Assembly (NCBI GenBank): GCA_944321875.1
Contig: CALUMX010000022.1
Span: 1-49,812 of the forward strand
DNA from: an uncultured Muribaculaceae bacterium
GTDB lineage: Bacteria; Bacteroidota; Bacteroidia; Bacteroidales; Muribaculaceae
Direction of reading: 5' to 3'
DNA: 49,812 nucleotides
Of this stretch, positions 9,348-17,715 are shown in pieces (positions within the stretch are counted from its first letter, which is position 1; every line of letters begins with the position of its first letter). The translations under genes and the position numbers were made by a program. Under the pieces are notes generated by a model. That model searched no databases and had not been told where the DNA came from. It was given only the letters and a program-made list of their open reading frames with translations.

Positions 9348-9390
9348 AAACGGGCGGGATAAACTGAGTTGTTTATCCCGCCCGTTTGTT
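9348..9390. terminator. Strong bidirectional terminator
   Basis: A 17-bp perfect stem (9348-9364 with 9371-9387; arm AAACGGGCGGGATAAAC) with a 6-base loop has A and T runs at its ends. It sits between the convergent flavodoxin and cyclophilin-like genes and would stop transcription from both sides. Confidence 0.85.
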
Positions 9391-9430
9391 CTTATCTGCC
9401 AGTTGCCGGAACAGACGACCTCCTTCGCCT

Positions 9431-9955
9431 CTACGAGCGAGGTTCAAACGTTACGGTAACACTTCCCCGTCCCACCGCCTTCGAAAGGCCGGAAGGGTCG
9501 GACACCCGGCCGATGCGCGTATAGCTATAGCCGGTCGTAAAAGTCTCATAGAACAGCACCACGCAATCGGAACCGAAAAGCATCAGGTCGCCTGCCTCAA
9601 CCCGTCCCGGACGATAGCTGTCGGTGGGTAGACTTCGCGAAAGGTTGTGATACTTCTCATTGCCGTTCAACTCGTGCATGTCAATTGTCAGAGACAACAT
9701 GGCGGCAAAGGCACGGGCCGTCGCATTGTCGTGCAACACGACCGTAAACTCCGCACCGCCCACTCTCATCGTTATTTCCTTATCTGTTTCCATTTCCGTA
9801 TCATTATCGTTGTTTTCATTTCCGCCAGAATCAGGTTCGGTGGCCGGTGTTTCCATGCCCGGCAACTCCGGACCGTCAGTCGGCTCACAGGACGCCAGCG
9901 ACGGCAACACGGCCAAGAGAATTGCCGCAATCGCCATAGTAAACTTCCGGCTCAT
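9431..9955 (-). CDS. Cyclophilin-like domain lipoprotein
   Basis: This 174-residue protein starts with a signal peptide ending in L-A-S-C, a good lipobox with Cys23. An acidic, low-complexity linker covers about 25-60. The remainder is a cyclophilin-like barrel of the bacterial Cyclophil_like type: VVLHDNATARAFAAMLSLTIDM, then GDLMLFGSDCVVLFYETF and YTRIGRVSD. These domains occur with flavoproteins and reductases, and their enzymatic activity is unclear. The gene follows the FMN reductase gene by 5 bases, so the two form an operon. Confidence 0.85.
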   Translation of the reverse strand: MSRKFTMAIAAILLAVLPSLASCEPTDGPELPGMETPATEPDSGGNENNDNDTEMETDKEITMRVGGAEFTVVLHDNATARAFAAMLSLTIDMHELNGNEKYHNLSRSLPTDSYRPGRVEAGDLMLFGSDCVVLFYETFTTGYSYTRIGRVSDPSGLSKAVGRGSVTVTFEPRS

Positions 9956-9960
9956 CGACC

Positions 9961-10503
9961 TTATCCGACCGTTTTACCCAATTCATAGGCCTCCTGCAAT
10001 GCCGGATTGCCGTTTATCTCGCCAACGTGCCAGACACCGCCACAGAATACCGTACCTTTAATCACCGGATTCTCCAGGCAATCGAGAAATCCTCTAAAGC
10101 TGTCGACCACGCGGTCCATAATCTCCGGATTCTCCTCCGCGGCTGCGGCGATAAAGTAGAATTCCTTGTTGCGCATTTCCGTGTAAGGTCCGCAGCAACG
10201 GTCAATCAGCATCTTCATCTGCGCACTCATGGAATAGAAATAGACCGGAGTAGCCATGACGATAATGTCAGCCTCCAGCATCTTACCGACAACCTCGGCG
10301 GCATCGTCCCGTTGAGGACACGGCTTCTTGTCGCGGCTGCACACGCTGCATCCCTTGCAGGGATGAATCGTTTTGTCACCAAGAAAAATTTTCTCCACTT
10401 CGTTTCCCGCATCGACGGCTCCCCGCATGAATTCGTTGGCCAACGAATCGGAATTGCCGTTACGGCGCGGACTGGATGATAAAATCAGAACTTTCTTTGC
10501 CAT
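9961..10503 (-). CDS. NADPH-dependent FMN reductase (flavodoxin-like)
   Basis: This 180-residue flavoprotein starts with KVLILSSSPRRNGNSDSLA, the FMN phosphate loop of the FMN_red/IsuF-like family. It has a C-K-G-C-S-V-C region near residue 50 and then CPQRDD. IIVMATPVYFYSMSAQMKMLID follows, typical of NAD(P)H:flavin or quinone reductases. I chose the ATG at 10503 (MAKKVLIL) over one 9 bases upstream. It is cytoplasmic and co-transcribed with the cyclophilin-like lipoprotein. The cysteine-rich loop may bind a metal or Fe-S cluster; this is inference. Confidence 0.9.
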   Translation of the reverse strand: MAKKVLILSSSPRRNGNSDSLANEFMRGAVDAGNEVEKIFLGDKTIHPCKGCSVCSRDKKPCPQRDDAAEVVGKMLEADIIVMATPVYFYSMSAQMKMLIDRCCGPYTEMRNKEFYFIAAAAEENPEIMDRVVDSFRGFLDCLENPVIKGTVFCGGVWHVGEINGNPALQEAYELGKTVG

Positions 10504-10617
10504 AGTTTCCATACCTTTTATGTTTACAGTTACAAAGTTCGTAAATAACGGGAGTTACCGTGTAGACAAAATACGGATTGAATGACCGATTTTGCGGATA
10601 TTGCAACAGGAAGGATA

Positions 10618-10652
10618 AAAAATGCGGTATGCCGCAGAACGGCACACCGCAC
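10618..10652 (-). terminator. Terminator of the acyltransferase gene
   Basis: GCGGTATGCCG (10624-10634) pairs with CGGCACACCGC (10640-10650), with one mismatch and a 5-base loop. Reading on the minus strand, it is followed by TTTTTTA, giving an intrinsic terminator just past the acyltransferase stop. Confidence 0.8.
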
Positions 10653-10672
10653 CTTGCTTATTCCTTCTGTTC

Positions 10673-11818
10673 CTATCGGTGGAGAAAACGGCGGGCCAGC
10701 CATTTGCGCACCGGCTCGTCGTAGACTTTCAGCAACACCCAAGCCAACAGGATACTGCCTATAAATACACACAGCGCCACCGGCCAAACGTCGGCAAACG
10801 ACAGACCATTGCTCCACGTATAGTGGAAATAAAGATACATAAACGGATAATGGATAATGTAGAGCGGGTAGGATATATTTCCCAGGAAACGGCATACGGC
10901 GGCCGATTTGCTGTCGGTCATCCGGCCCGAAGCACCGAGCCATACCAATGCCGGGAAAATCACGACAATACACACCGTCTCATACAATCCGTTGAGCCAC
11001 ATCCGCTCCTCTCCGCCCACATAAGGCACATTCAACAGAGCGATGATTACGAGGCTGCACAGCCAGAAAGCGCCTCTCACCTTGACAGGTCGGAATACCC
11101 GCGAAAGCAACAGTCCGACCGTAAACGGGAAAGCCATGCGGATAAGGCCTCCCGGCAGATTGTTTCCGGCCAGCGTCCAGCCCACTCCGATATTATAGTA
11201 GCCGGAGGCATTTGTCATCAGGAATCCAACAAGTACCGCTCCCAGAACCGCAACCAGCGTCACCAGCCATTTCGTCGAGAGCCGGCGCACAACCAGCGCG
11301 TAGAAGATATTGCCCACATATTCAAAAAAGAGCGACCAACACGGACCGTTCAGCGGATACATCTCGCCGTTGCCTCTCACCTCTCCATAAGCTCCCGGCC
11401 ACACGGGCAGCATGAACAAGTTGAACAACGCCGCCACCAGCACCGCACCAAGGGCCACTTCCGTACCGTCCCAACGCGTACATCCCTGCAGCAGGAAGGT
11501 GACGACACCCAGCACCAGACCGGCCACCACCATCGGATGCAGACGCACCAACCGGCGGCGGAAAAACGCCCCGACCGTCATCTTTCCCCAACGGTCGTCG
11601 TAGGCATACCCTACCACAAAACCCGACAGAATGAAAAAGAAATCCACCGCCAGATAACCGTGGTTCACCCGCTGGTCAAGCGGACTCGTCGCAAACGCCT
11701 CAAAAACGTGAAACCATACTACCACCAACGCGGCCACGCCACGCAATCCGTCAAGAATGTCGTAGTGCGGCTTTGAATCAGAATACGCGGCCGATACCGC
11801 TTGTTTGTGCTCGCTCAT
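10673..11818 (-). CDS. Acyltransferase 3 (OafA/NodX-like) membrane protein
   Basis: This 381-residue integral membrane protein has about ten hydrophobic segments. The hallmark N-terminus is DGLRGVAALVVVWFHVFE, with the proposed catalytic His, followed by LAVDFFFILSGFVVGYAY. The family transfers acetyl or other acyl groups from the cytoplasm to extracytoplasmic sugars such as O-antigen, capsule or peptidoglycan. The start at 11818 (MSEHKQ) fits a promoter whose -7 box lies at 11840-11847. It is a single gene with its own terminator. The acceptor is unknown. Confidence 0.88.
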   Translation of the reverse strand: MSEHKQAVSAAYSDSKPHYDILDGLRGVAALVVVWFHVFEAFATSPLDQRVNHGYLAVDFFFILSGFVVGYAYDDRWGKMTVGAFFRRRLVRLHPMVVAGLVLGVVTFLLQGCTRWDGTEVALGAVLVAALFNLFMLPVWPGAYGEVRGNGEMYPLNGPCWSLFFEYVGNIFYALVVRRLSTKWLVTLVAVLGAVLVGFLMTNASGYYNIGVGWTLAGNNLPGGLIRMAFPFTVGLLLSRVFRPVKVRGAFWLCSLVIIALLNVPYVGGEERMWLNGLYETVCIVVIFPALVWLGASGRMTDSKSAAVCRFLGNISYPLYIIHYPFMYLYFHYTWSNGLSFADVWPVALCVFIGSILLAWVLLKVYDEPVRKWLARRFLHR

Positions 11819-11839
11819 AACAATTTCATTTTCCTCCGG

Positions 11840-11871
11840 CAAAATTAAAATAATCCTGCAGAAAAATCAAG
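11840..11871 (-). promoter_or_regulatory. Predicted promoter of the acyltransferase gene
   Basis: On the minus strand, TAATTTTG (11840-11847) is a TAnnTTTG -7 box. It lies 20 bp from CTTG (11868-11871), a 3-of-4 match to the TTTG -33 element. This supports the start codon at 11818. Confidence 0.45.
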
Positions 11872-11961
11872 CAATCCCTATCCGACAGAAGCTCTCCCTT
11901 ACTTTCGCCGATACAATCGACGCTACGCTGTCAATAAATTTACACCATGAGCGTAAAAAAA

Positions 11962-11980
11962 TAGTTAGCATTAGCAACTA
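11962..11980. promoter_or_regulatory. Putative MarR operator, site 1
   Basis: TAGTTAGCATTAGCAACTA is an imperfect 19-bp palindrome with arms TAGTT/AACTA. It lies just upstream of a TACCTTTG -7 box (11998-12005) that precedes the MarR gene. A second copy with 14 of 19 bases the same is at 12476-12494, before the efflux genes. Autoregulation by the MarR protein is inferred. Confidence 0.55.
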
Positions 11981-12022
11981 TTTTCACAAATAAATATTAC
12001 CTTTGCGAAAAAAGAAAGACAC

Positions 12023-12457
12023 ATGAAAAAGGACGAACTTTTAGGCTCACTGGTTGGAAAACTGCGTAACAAGCTCCACCGGCTGATGAAACAACGATAT
12101 GCGCTCGAAGCTGAAACCAAATTAACGGTGGAGGAATTCATGCTGCTGTGCATGATTAATGCCAAGACCGACCAGATTCTGCGCAACATCGCCATCGCTA
12201 CCGGGAAAAACAAATCCGTCGCCATGCGCATGATTGATTCCCTTGAGGCCAAAGGATTGGCTTTACGCACCGTCAACCCTGAAGACCGCAGGGAGAATCT
12301 GCTAAGCATTACCCCAAAAGGAGAAGAAACCCTCAGACAATACCAGGAAATTGAGAAAAAGCTATCAAAAGAACTGACAGAGGGCATTCCCGCTGAAAAG
12401 ATTGCCGTTTTCCTGGAGGTAGCCGACTTACTTTCAAAAAAGGCCGACAGCATGTAG
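12023..12457 (+). CDS. MarR-family transcriptional regulator
   Basis: This 144-residue protein has the MarR winged-helix core. FMLLCMINAKTDQILRNIA leads into the recognition helix near KNKSVAMRMIDSLEAKGLA. The wing is RTVNPEDRRENLLSITPKGEE, with the family's D-R-R motif. Such dimers usually repress a neighbouring transporter operon and are released by small hydrophobic ligands. Here an outer-membrane factor, a membrane-fusion protein and an MFS pump follow in the same direction. Matching palindromes lie before this gene and before the pump operon. Confidence 0.9.
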   Translation: MKKDELLGSLVGKLRNKLHRLMKQRYALEAETKLTVEEFMLLCMINAKTDQILRNIAIATGKNKSVAMRMIDSLEAKGLALRTVNPEDRRENLLSITPKGEETLRQYQEIEKKLSKELTEGIPAEKIAVFLEVADLLSKKADSM

Positions 12458-12475
12458 GCTTTTTTTATGCTTAAT

Positions 12476-12494
12476 TAGTTGCTATTACAAACTA
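12476..12494. promoter_or_regulatory. Putative MarR operator, site 2
   Basis: TAGTTGCTATTACAAACTA shares the pattern TAGTT-N3-ATTA-N2-AACTA with the site at 11962-11980. It lies in the gap between the MarR gene and the TolC gene, 30 bases before the latter's ATG, where a repressor would block the efflux operon. Confidence 0.55.
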
Positions 12495-12524
12495 TCTACA
12501 TTAACAATCAATATATCAAGTAAC

Positions 12525-13847
12525 ATGAAAATAATCTCCATAATCCTGACGCTGCTCTGCGCAATTCCCGTCCTGGCTCAGACCTCAGAAAGAGTAATCG
12601 GCCTTGACGAATTGTTCAGGTTGGCAGACTCACAAAGCAAATCCATCAAAATATTTGAAACGGCCGTTATTGGAGCCGATAAGGACATTGACATCGCCAA
12701 AAACGCCTACCTTCCCGACATTAAATTCTCCGCATCAGCCACCTACAACGGCAATGCATGGGTTGCCGACCGTGATTTCAGCAACGGACAAACCTTTACA
12801 TCGCCCCATTTCGGCAATAACTTCACGCTTGAGGCCTCACAGGTGGTATTTGCCGGAGGTGCCATACACAACAACATCAAGCTGCAGGAAATAAAGAAAG
12901 ACATCGCCGAATGGGAATTATCCGCCCGGCGGCAAGATGTCTACTTTCTGCTCGCAGGCTACTATCTCGACCTCTATAAATACAGAAACCTACTGACTGT
13001 CTACGACAAAAACATCGAACAGACACGCCAGGTTATCCGCGATATGCAGGCCCGTAAGTCAGCCGGAATAGCACTGAGCAACGACATCACCCGCTATGAG
13101 GTACAATATCAGAACCTACGGTACACCCGGACAGAACTTCTCAGTTCCATCGACATTCTCAACGACAAAATCGTCACAATGCTGGAACTGCCTCCGCAGA
13201 CAGTCATTTTACCGGACACGACCCTGCTCGCCCGTCAGACAGCTACCCCCTAGGAAAGGGAATTTCAGTCACTCGCAGCACAGAGCGCACCGGTGCTCAA
13301 CCAGAAACGGCTGACGCTCGACATGCTCGACAAGCAAGAGCGCGTCGCAAAAGCCGGCCGCCTGCCGCAAATCAGCATCATCGCCGGCGACAATCTCAAA
13401 GGACCGATTACCTATGAAATTCCGACACTGGACAACAACATCAACACCTGGTATGTCGGCATCGGTCTGAAATTCGACATCGGCAACCTCTATAAAACCA
13501 AAAAGAATCTGTCCCGGATACACTCCTCTATCGACCAGGCTCACATGGAACTGGCCTCTTCCGAAGAAAGCGTATTTCTCGACGTCAAAGCAGCCTACAT
13601 TCATTATCTCAATTCGTTCGAACTGCTGAGGACACAGGAAAAAAGCCTGCAGCTGGCCTCAGAGAATTACGACATAACCTCCAACCGCTACCTCAACGAC
13701 CTGGTTCTCGTCACCGACCTCGTTGATGCCGACAAACTCAAACTGGAGGCAGAGGTACAGTATGTCAATGCTCAGATTAACGTGATATACAACTACTATC
13801 ACCTTCTCTACACAACCGGAACTCTCAACGTCACTAACCCTAAATAA
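12525..13847 (+). pseudogene. TolC-family outer-membrane efflux protein, interrupted by an in-frame TAG
   Basis: The gene starts with a signal peptide (MKIISIILTLLCAIPVLAQ) and codes for an outer-membrane factor of about 440 residues, normal for TolC. The helical repeats read FRLADSQSKSIKIFETA early and FELLRTQEKSLQLASENYDI late. At 13251-13253 a TAG stop breaks the frame after residue 242. The same frame then continues without interruption (E-R-E-F-Q-S-L-A) to TAA at 13847. One base change would explain it. TAG is used as an ordinary stop elsewhere in the window, for example at 7831-7833, so recoding is unlikely. Either the pump has lost its outer-membrane channel, or the base is a sequencing error. 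A GTG at 13293 could restart the second half. Confidence 0.85.
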
Positions 13848-13853
13848 TTCAAG

Positions 13854-14888
13854 ATGAACAAGCAACAAAAAAGAATACTGCACAACGTCATTGCCCTCGC
13901 AGTCATCTTCTGCGGACTGCTCTGGGTATGCTCAAAATTCCTTCACCTCGGCCGTGTCGAATATACCGACAACGCACAAATCAGAAGGAACATCATCCCC
14001 ATCAACTCAAGAGTACAGGGGTTTATCCAGAAAGTGTGCTTCAGCGACTTCCAGTTTGTCCATAAAGGCGATACGCTCGTCATCATCGAAGACGCTGAAT
14101 ACCGTCTGAAAGTCGAGCAGGCAAAGGCCAACTACCAGAAGGCCCTGATGGAAAACACCGCGATGGAAACCGCCATCTCCACCACGGCCAACAATCTCTC
14201 CGTCTCCGACGCCAACATCGAGGAGCTTCGCATCCGCCTCTACCAGACAGAGACTGACTTCAAACGCTACGAGCAGCTCCTCGCACAAAACGCCGTCACC
14301 CGGCAGCAATATGACAACGCCCTGGCCGACTATAAAGCCACCAAAGCCAAGTATGACATGCTCGTCCGCCAGAAAAAGAGCACATCGCTCATCAAGGACG
14401 AGCAAACACAGCGTCTTGAGCAGAATCAGACCAACATAGAGGTGGCCAAAGCCTCGAAACATCTCGCCGAGCTCAACCTTTCCTATACCGTCATCGTAGC
14501 TCCCTGCGACGGTGTGACTTCCAGAAAAGCCATTCAGGAAGGCCAGCTCATCCAATCCGGACAAACACTGCTCTCCATCGTCGAGCACGACAATGTTTGG
14601 GTCATCGCCAACTACAAGGAAACCCAAACGGCCAACATCCGGGAAGGAATGCCGGTCGACATCAAGGTGGACGGCATCCCCGACCTCAGTTTCCACGGCG
14701 TTGTCGGAAGCCTGTCGAACGCTACCGGAGCACAGTATTCCGTCATTCCGCAGGACAACTCTGCCGGCAATTTCATAAAAGTCGAGCAACGCATCCCAAT
14801 CAAGATTGTATTCTCCGGCAACAACAACAGCGAGGACATTGCCCGTCTCCGCTCCGGCATGAACGTAGAATGTGAGGTAAATTACTGA
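13854..14888 (+). CDS. HlyD/EmrA-type membrane-fusion protein
   Basis: This 344-residue periplasmic adaptor has one N-terminal membrane segment (about 10-28) and then Y-T-D-N-A-Q-I-R, the usual start of the EmrA-type barrel-sandwich domain. A long alpha-helical hairpin covers about 80-200 (YRLKVEQAKANYQKALMEN to KASKHLAEL). SYTVIVAPCDGVTSRKAIQEGQ is the classic second lipoyl half, followed by WVIANYKETQTANIREGMPV. It begins 6 bases after the TolC frame and ends 4 bases before the MFS gene. It would link the inner-membrane pump to TolC for drug or bile-type efflux; the substrate is unknown. Confidence 0.92.
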   Translation: MNKQQKRILHNVIALAVIFCGLLWVCSKFLHLGRVEYTDNAQIRRNIIPINSRVQGFIQKVCFSDFQFVHKGDTLVIIEDAEYRLKVEQAKANYQKALMENTAMETAISTTANNLSVSDANIEELRIRLYQTETDFKRYEQLLAQNAVTRQQYDNALADYKATKAKYDMLVRQKKSTSLIKDEQTQRLEQNQTNIEVAKASKHLAELNLSYTVIVAPCDGVTSRKAIQEGQLIQSGQTLLSIVEHDNVWVIANYKETQTANIREGMPVDIKVDGIPDLSFHGVVGSLSNATGAQYSVIPQDNSAGNFIKVEQRIPIKIVFSGNNNSEDIARLRSGMNVECEVNY

Positions 14889-14892
14889 CACT

Positions 14893-16455
14893 ATGCAAGC
14901 ACCATCTCCTGTAGAAGTTGCAACCGCCAGACGCATCATGGTGTGGAATGACTTCATTCCGCAACCGGTACGCTTTCCCCTCATGCTGCTGATTATCGTC
15001 ATCTTCATGTTCTCCGGGGGCGTATACATGTCGGCCGTGGCTGAAATGACAGGCTCACTCGCATGGAACAACGAGGACATTCTCATGGCCGGATATGCCT
15101 CCATGACCGGCCTGACGATTGCCTTTCCTCTCCTGTTCCGGATTCTCTACGCATTCTCCACGAGGGAATTTCTCCTGCTGTCCACAGGCATATTCATCCT
15201 GTGCGACTACCTCTGCATGGTTTCAGAATTCCTTCCTCTTGTCGTACTGCTTTCGTTTATCAGCGGTTTCTTCAAAATCGCCGGAACATTTGTCTGCTGG
15301 AACAACATTCAGCTGCGCATCACGGCCAAACGCGATTTTGCCGTTTTCTTTCCGTTTCTGTTCACCTTTGTACTCGGCAGCGTACAGCTGGCCAACATCG
15401 CCACCGGCTACAGCATCTACGCGTTCGACTGGAAAGCCATGCACCGCATCACCATCGGCGCTTTCTTCCTCGTCTTCCTGCTCATCTTTTTCGGAATGAG
15501 AAAAAGATTCCATCAGGGGCCCAGCGTCCCCTTCAAGGGTATCGACTACCTGGGCGGCATACTTTGGAGCCTTTGGCTTCTCTGCATTGTCTTTATCTGC
15601 GTCTACGGAGAATACTATGACTGGTTTACCAGCCACCAGATTCAGACAGCCGTCATCTTCTCCATCATCCTGCTGCTACTCTGCCTCTACAGAGCGGCCT
15701 CCATCAGGCATCCCTACATAAATCTGAACACCTTCTCACAACACAACATGCTGTATGTCTTTCTTCTGTTTGGCTGTATGTCGCTCATGTCGTCCACGGC
15801 TACAACCATCCAGAACATATTCACCAGCTCCACGCTCGGATTTGATGCCCGCCACAATGCCGACCTCAACTGGGGAATCGTCGCCGGAATCGCTTTCGGT
15901 GCCGGATTCTTCTATATGGCTCTCAGAAAATGGCAATGGCGCATCAAGAGCATCGTGTTCTGCGGATTTATCTCGTTCTTCTGCTACCAGGCCATGCTCT
16001 ACTTTCTCATCGACCCCTCCACCGAGAAATATATGCTCTACCTCCCGACATTCCTCAAAGGAGCGGGAGTCAGCATCGTATACACTTCCCTGACCTATGC
16101 GCTCGCCGGCTATGTCTCATTTGCCTATTATTTCGAGGCCATGTGTGTCATCGGGTTTATCCGTACCAGTTTCGGCGGCCCCTTATGCTCCGCCATCATT
16201 ACCCGCTCGTTCAACTACGTCCGACAAGAAAACACCGCCGGGCTCGGCAGCTATCTGGACCAAATGTCCATATCGCCCGACTCGCTGATGCCGGTTTTCT
16301 CTGAGTTTCAACGGCAAATTCTGATGGTCAGCCTAAAGGAAGTGTATGGCGTCACCGTAATTGCCGCCATCATCATCTTAATTGCCATTCTGGCATCCGA
16401 CTATCGCCACTATTTTATCCCAAAAGAAAAGCGAATGTTAAATCTCCCCAATTAA
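14893..16455 (+). CDS. MFS efflux transporter (EmrB/DHA2-like)
   Basis: This 520-residue inner-membrane protein has about 14 hydrophobic segments, the number typical of the DHA2 drug:H+ antiporter branch. Segments include FPLMLLIIVIFMFSGGVYM near the start and VTVIAAIIILIAILA near the end. It lacks a clean copy of the standard GxLaDrxGrr loop, as is common in Bacteroidetes versions. Together with the HlyD and TolC genes it forms a three-part pump. A hairpin terminator follows at 16478. Confidence 0.85.
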   Translation: MQAPSPVEVATARRIMVWNDFIPQPVRFPLMLLIIVIFMFSGGVYMSAVAEMTGSLAWNNEDILMAGYASMTGLTIAFPLLFRILYAFSTREFLLLSTGIFILCDYLCMVSEFLPLVVLLSFISGFFKIAGTFVCWNNIQLRITAKRDFAVFFPFLFTFVLGSVQLANIATGYSIYAFDWKAMHRITIGAFFLVFLLIFFGMRKRFHQGPSVPFKGIDYLGGILWSLWLLCIVFICVYGEYYDWFTSHQIQTAVIFSIILLLLCLYRAASIRHPYINLNTFSQHNMLYVFLLFGCMSLMSSTATTIQNIFTSSTLGFDARHNADLNWGIVAGIAFGAGFFYMALRKWQWRIKSIVFCGFISFFCYQAMLYFLIDPSTEKYMLYLPTFLKGAGVSIVYTSLTYALAGYVSFAYYFEAMCVIGFIRTSFGGPLCSAIITRSFNYVRQENTAGLGSYLDQMSISPDSLMPVFSEFQRQILMVSLKEVYGVTVIAAIIILIAILASDYRHYFIPKEKRMLNLPN

Positions 16456-16477
16456 GTCGTTATAGCAATCTTTCATG

Positions 16478-16516
16478 GGCAGCCTGGTTCGGGAAGAATA
16501 AGGCTGCCTGTTTTTT
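16478..16516 (+). terminator. Terminator of the efflux operon
   Basis: GGCAGCCT (16478-16485) pairs with AGGCTGCC (16501-16508) and is followed by TGTTTTTT. It lies 22 bases past the MFS stop. Confidence 0.75.
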
Positions 16517-16577
16517 CATTCCGTGCTCGCCTTCTCACTGTCAATTATCTTTATTCCTGAAAAAATTTATGATTTTA

Positions 16578-16609
16578 TTTGGTTTATAAAATAAACTTGT
16601 TTATATTTG
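16578..16609 (+). promoter_or_regulatory. Promoter of the membrane protein / winged-helix pair
   Basis: TTTG (16578-16581), a 20-bp spacer and TATATTTG (16602-16609) give a full Bacteroidetes housekeeping promoter match. The spacer is filled by a 15-bp palindrome, so a bound repressor would sit between the two promoter elements. Confidence 0.8.
16582..16596. promoter_or_regulatory. Operator site A (GTTTAT-N3-ATAAAC)
   Basis: GTTTATAAAATAAAC is a perfect inverted repeat with a 3-base centre, placed within the promoter spacer. An overlapping palindrome ATAAACTTGTTTAT continues to 16604. The likely ligand is the winged-helix protein encoded at 17307. Confidence 0.7.
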
Positions 16610-16649
16610 TATCAGAGAGACAGCTTCTCTCTTTTTTTAGCCAGCGATA

Positions 16650-16664
16650 GTTTATTTTATAAAC
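16650..16664. promoter_or_regulatory. Operator site B (GTTTAT-N3-ATAAAC)
   Basis: GTTTATTTTATAAAC is a second perfect copy of the GTTTAT-N3-ATAAAC palindrome, 68 bp downstream of site A in the transcribed leader. The two copies suggest cooperative repression. Confidence 0.7.
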
Positions 16665-16695
16665 CAACTCTTAATTAACCAAATTAAACCGCATT

Positions 16696-17313
16696 ATGGA
16701 AAACAAAAGAATTTCGGAAAAAGAAAGTTTGGAGATTATCACCGACATGCTCCAACAGTCAAAGCAAAACATGGAAGTGGGACAAGGCAACCAGTTCCTC
16801 ATCTACGGCTATTCTGCCCTCGTCCTCTCCATCGTGGTCTTCTGCGTTGTGCATCTCACGGGAAACGCCATCTGGTCTGCCCTGTGGTTCCTGATGTTTG
16901 CACCATCCATCGTTCTCAAGTTGAGCTCACGACACACACGGCCGAGCGTTGTGACCTACATCGACCGCGCCATCGCCAACACATGGAGCGTCACCGGCTC
17001 ACTGTTCCTGCTCACCATCGCCGTCATGACAGGCCTTGCATTCCTCATCGGCTCCTGCAATTTTGCGCTCATGCTGCCCCTGTCGCTCATCTATGCCAGC
17101 ATCGGCACGTCGATTACAGGTGTCATTCTGCGCTTCCGTCCGCTCATCCTGCTGCCTTTCCTCGCATTTGCCATCGCCCTCTACATGCTGATGGCCCTCA
17201 CAGCAGGCCAGCCCACACAGCACTCCTGGCATCTGCTCTTCGGCGCAGCCTTCCTGTTCATGATGATTCTGCCCGGCCACATCCTCAACTCTAAATCCGC
17301 ACGGGCATGCTGA
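16696..17313 (+). CDS. Uncharacterised six-helix membrane protein
   Basis: This 205-residue protein has a charged N-terminal stretch (about 1-35, ISEKESLEIITDMLQQSKQN) and then six hydrophobic segments, from FLIYGYSALVLSIVVF to LLFGAAFLFMMILPGHIL. Its stop overlaps the start of the winged-helix regulator by 7 bases. Membrane protein plus HTH_34-type regulator pairs of this size are common in Bacteroidetes, but I know of no established function. The gene is preceded by a near-consensus promoter with built-in operator palindromes. Confidence 0.75.
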   Translation: MENKRISEKESLEIITDMLQQSKQNMEVGQGNQFLIYGYSALVLSIVVFCVVHLTGNAIWSALWFLMFAPSIVLKLSSRHTRPSVVTYIDRAIANTWSVTGSLFLLTIAVMTGLAFLIGSCNFALMLPLSLIYASIGTSITGVILRFRPLILLPFLAFAIALYMLMALTAGQPTQHSWHLLFGAAFLFMMILPGHILNSKSARAC

Positions 17314-17591
17314 AAGAACTGAATCCACTCATCCATTCCCAACTGCGCCTGGCCATCATGACACTCCTGCTTTCCGTCGACGAGGCTGAATTTACCTACA
17401 TCAAGGAAAAGACCAACGCCACCGCCGGCAACATCAGCGTCCAGCTCGACAAGCTGCAGGCCGCAGGCTACATAGAAATCCGCAAGGAATTCGTCGGGAA
17501 GAAAACGCGCACCTCCTGCCGCATGACCGAAGCCGGTCGGGCAGCCTATGAGGAATATATCGACAGTCTGAAAACGTATCTCAATTTATAA
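17307..17591 (+). CDS. Winged-helix DNA-binding regulator (HTH_34-like)
   Basis: This 94-residue protein is a single winged helix. LRLAIMTLLLSVDEAEFTYIK is followed by the recognition helix near NATAGNISVQLDKLQAAGYI and the wing IEIRKEFVGKKTRTSCRMT. It ends in a helix that probably dimerises. This fits the HTH_34/ArsR-like small regulators. It is translationally coupled to the membrane protein upstream and probably represses its own operon through the two GTTTAT-N3-ATAAAC sites at 16582 and 16650. The signal is not known. Confidence 0.85.
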   Translation: MLKELNPLIHSQLRLAIMTLLLSVDEAEFTYIKEKTNATAGNISVQLDKLQAAGYIEIRKEFVGKKTRTSCRMTEAGRAAYEEYIDSLKTYLNL

Positions 17592-17715
17592 AACACAATA
17601 ATAATTCCCCCGGAAGAGAGCCCCACAGCCTCTTCATCCCACAAGCCGGAAAGGGAGCGGACGCCACCATGCCTCCGCCCCCTTCCTGCTATCTTATGAA
17701 TGATATAAAACCGGC

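Noticed and set aside
10622..11776. A 384-codon plus-strand frame opposite the acyltransferase gene
   Set aside because: It is rich in His, Arg and Gln with no domain, and is the antisense shadow of a clear membrane acyltransferase.
14007..15104. A 365-codon minus-strand frame across the HlyD and MFS genes
   Set aside because: It is an antisense shadow; the plus strand carries clear family motifs over the same bases.
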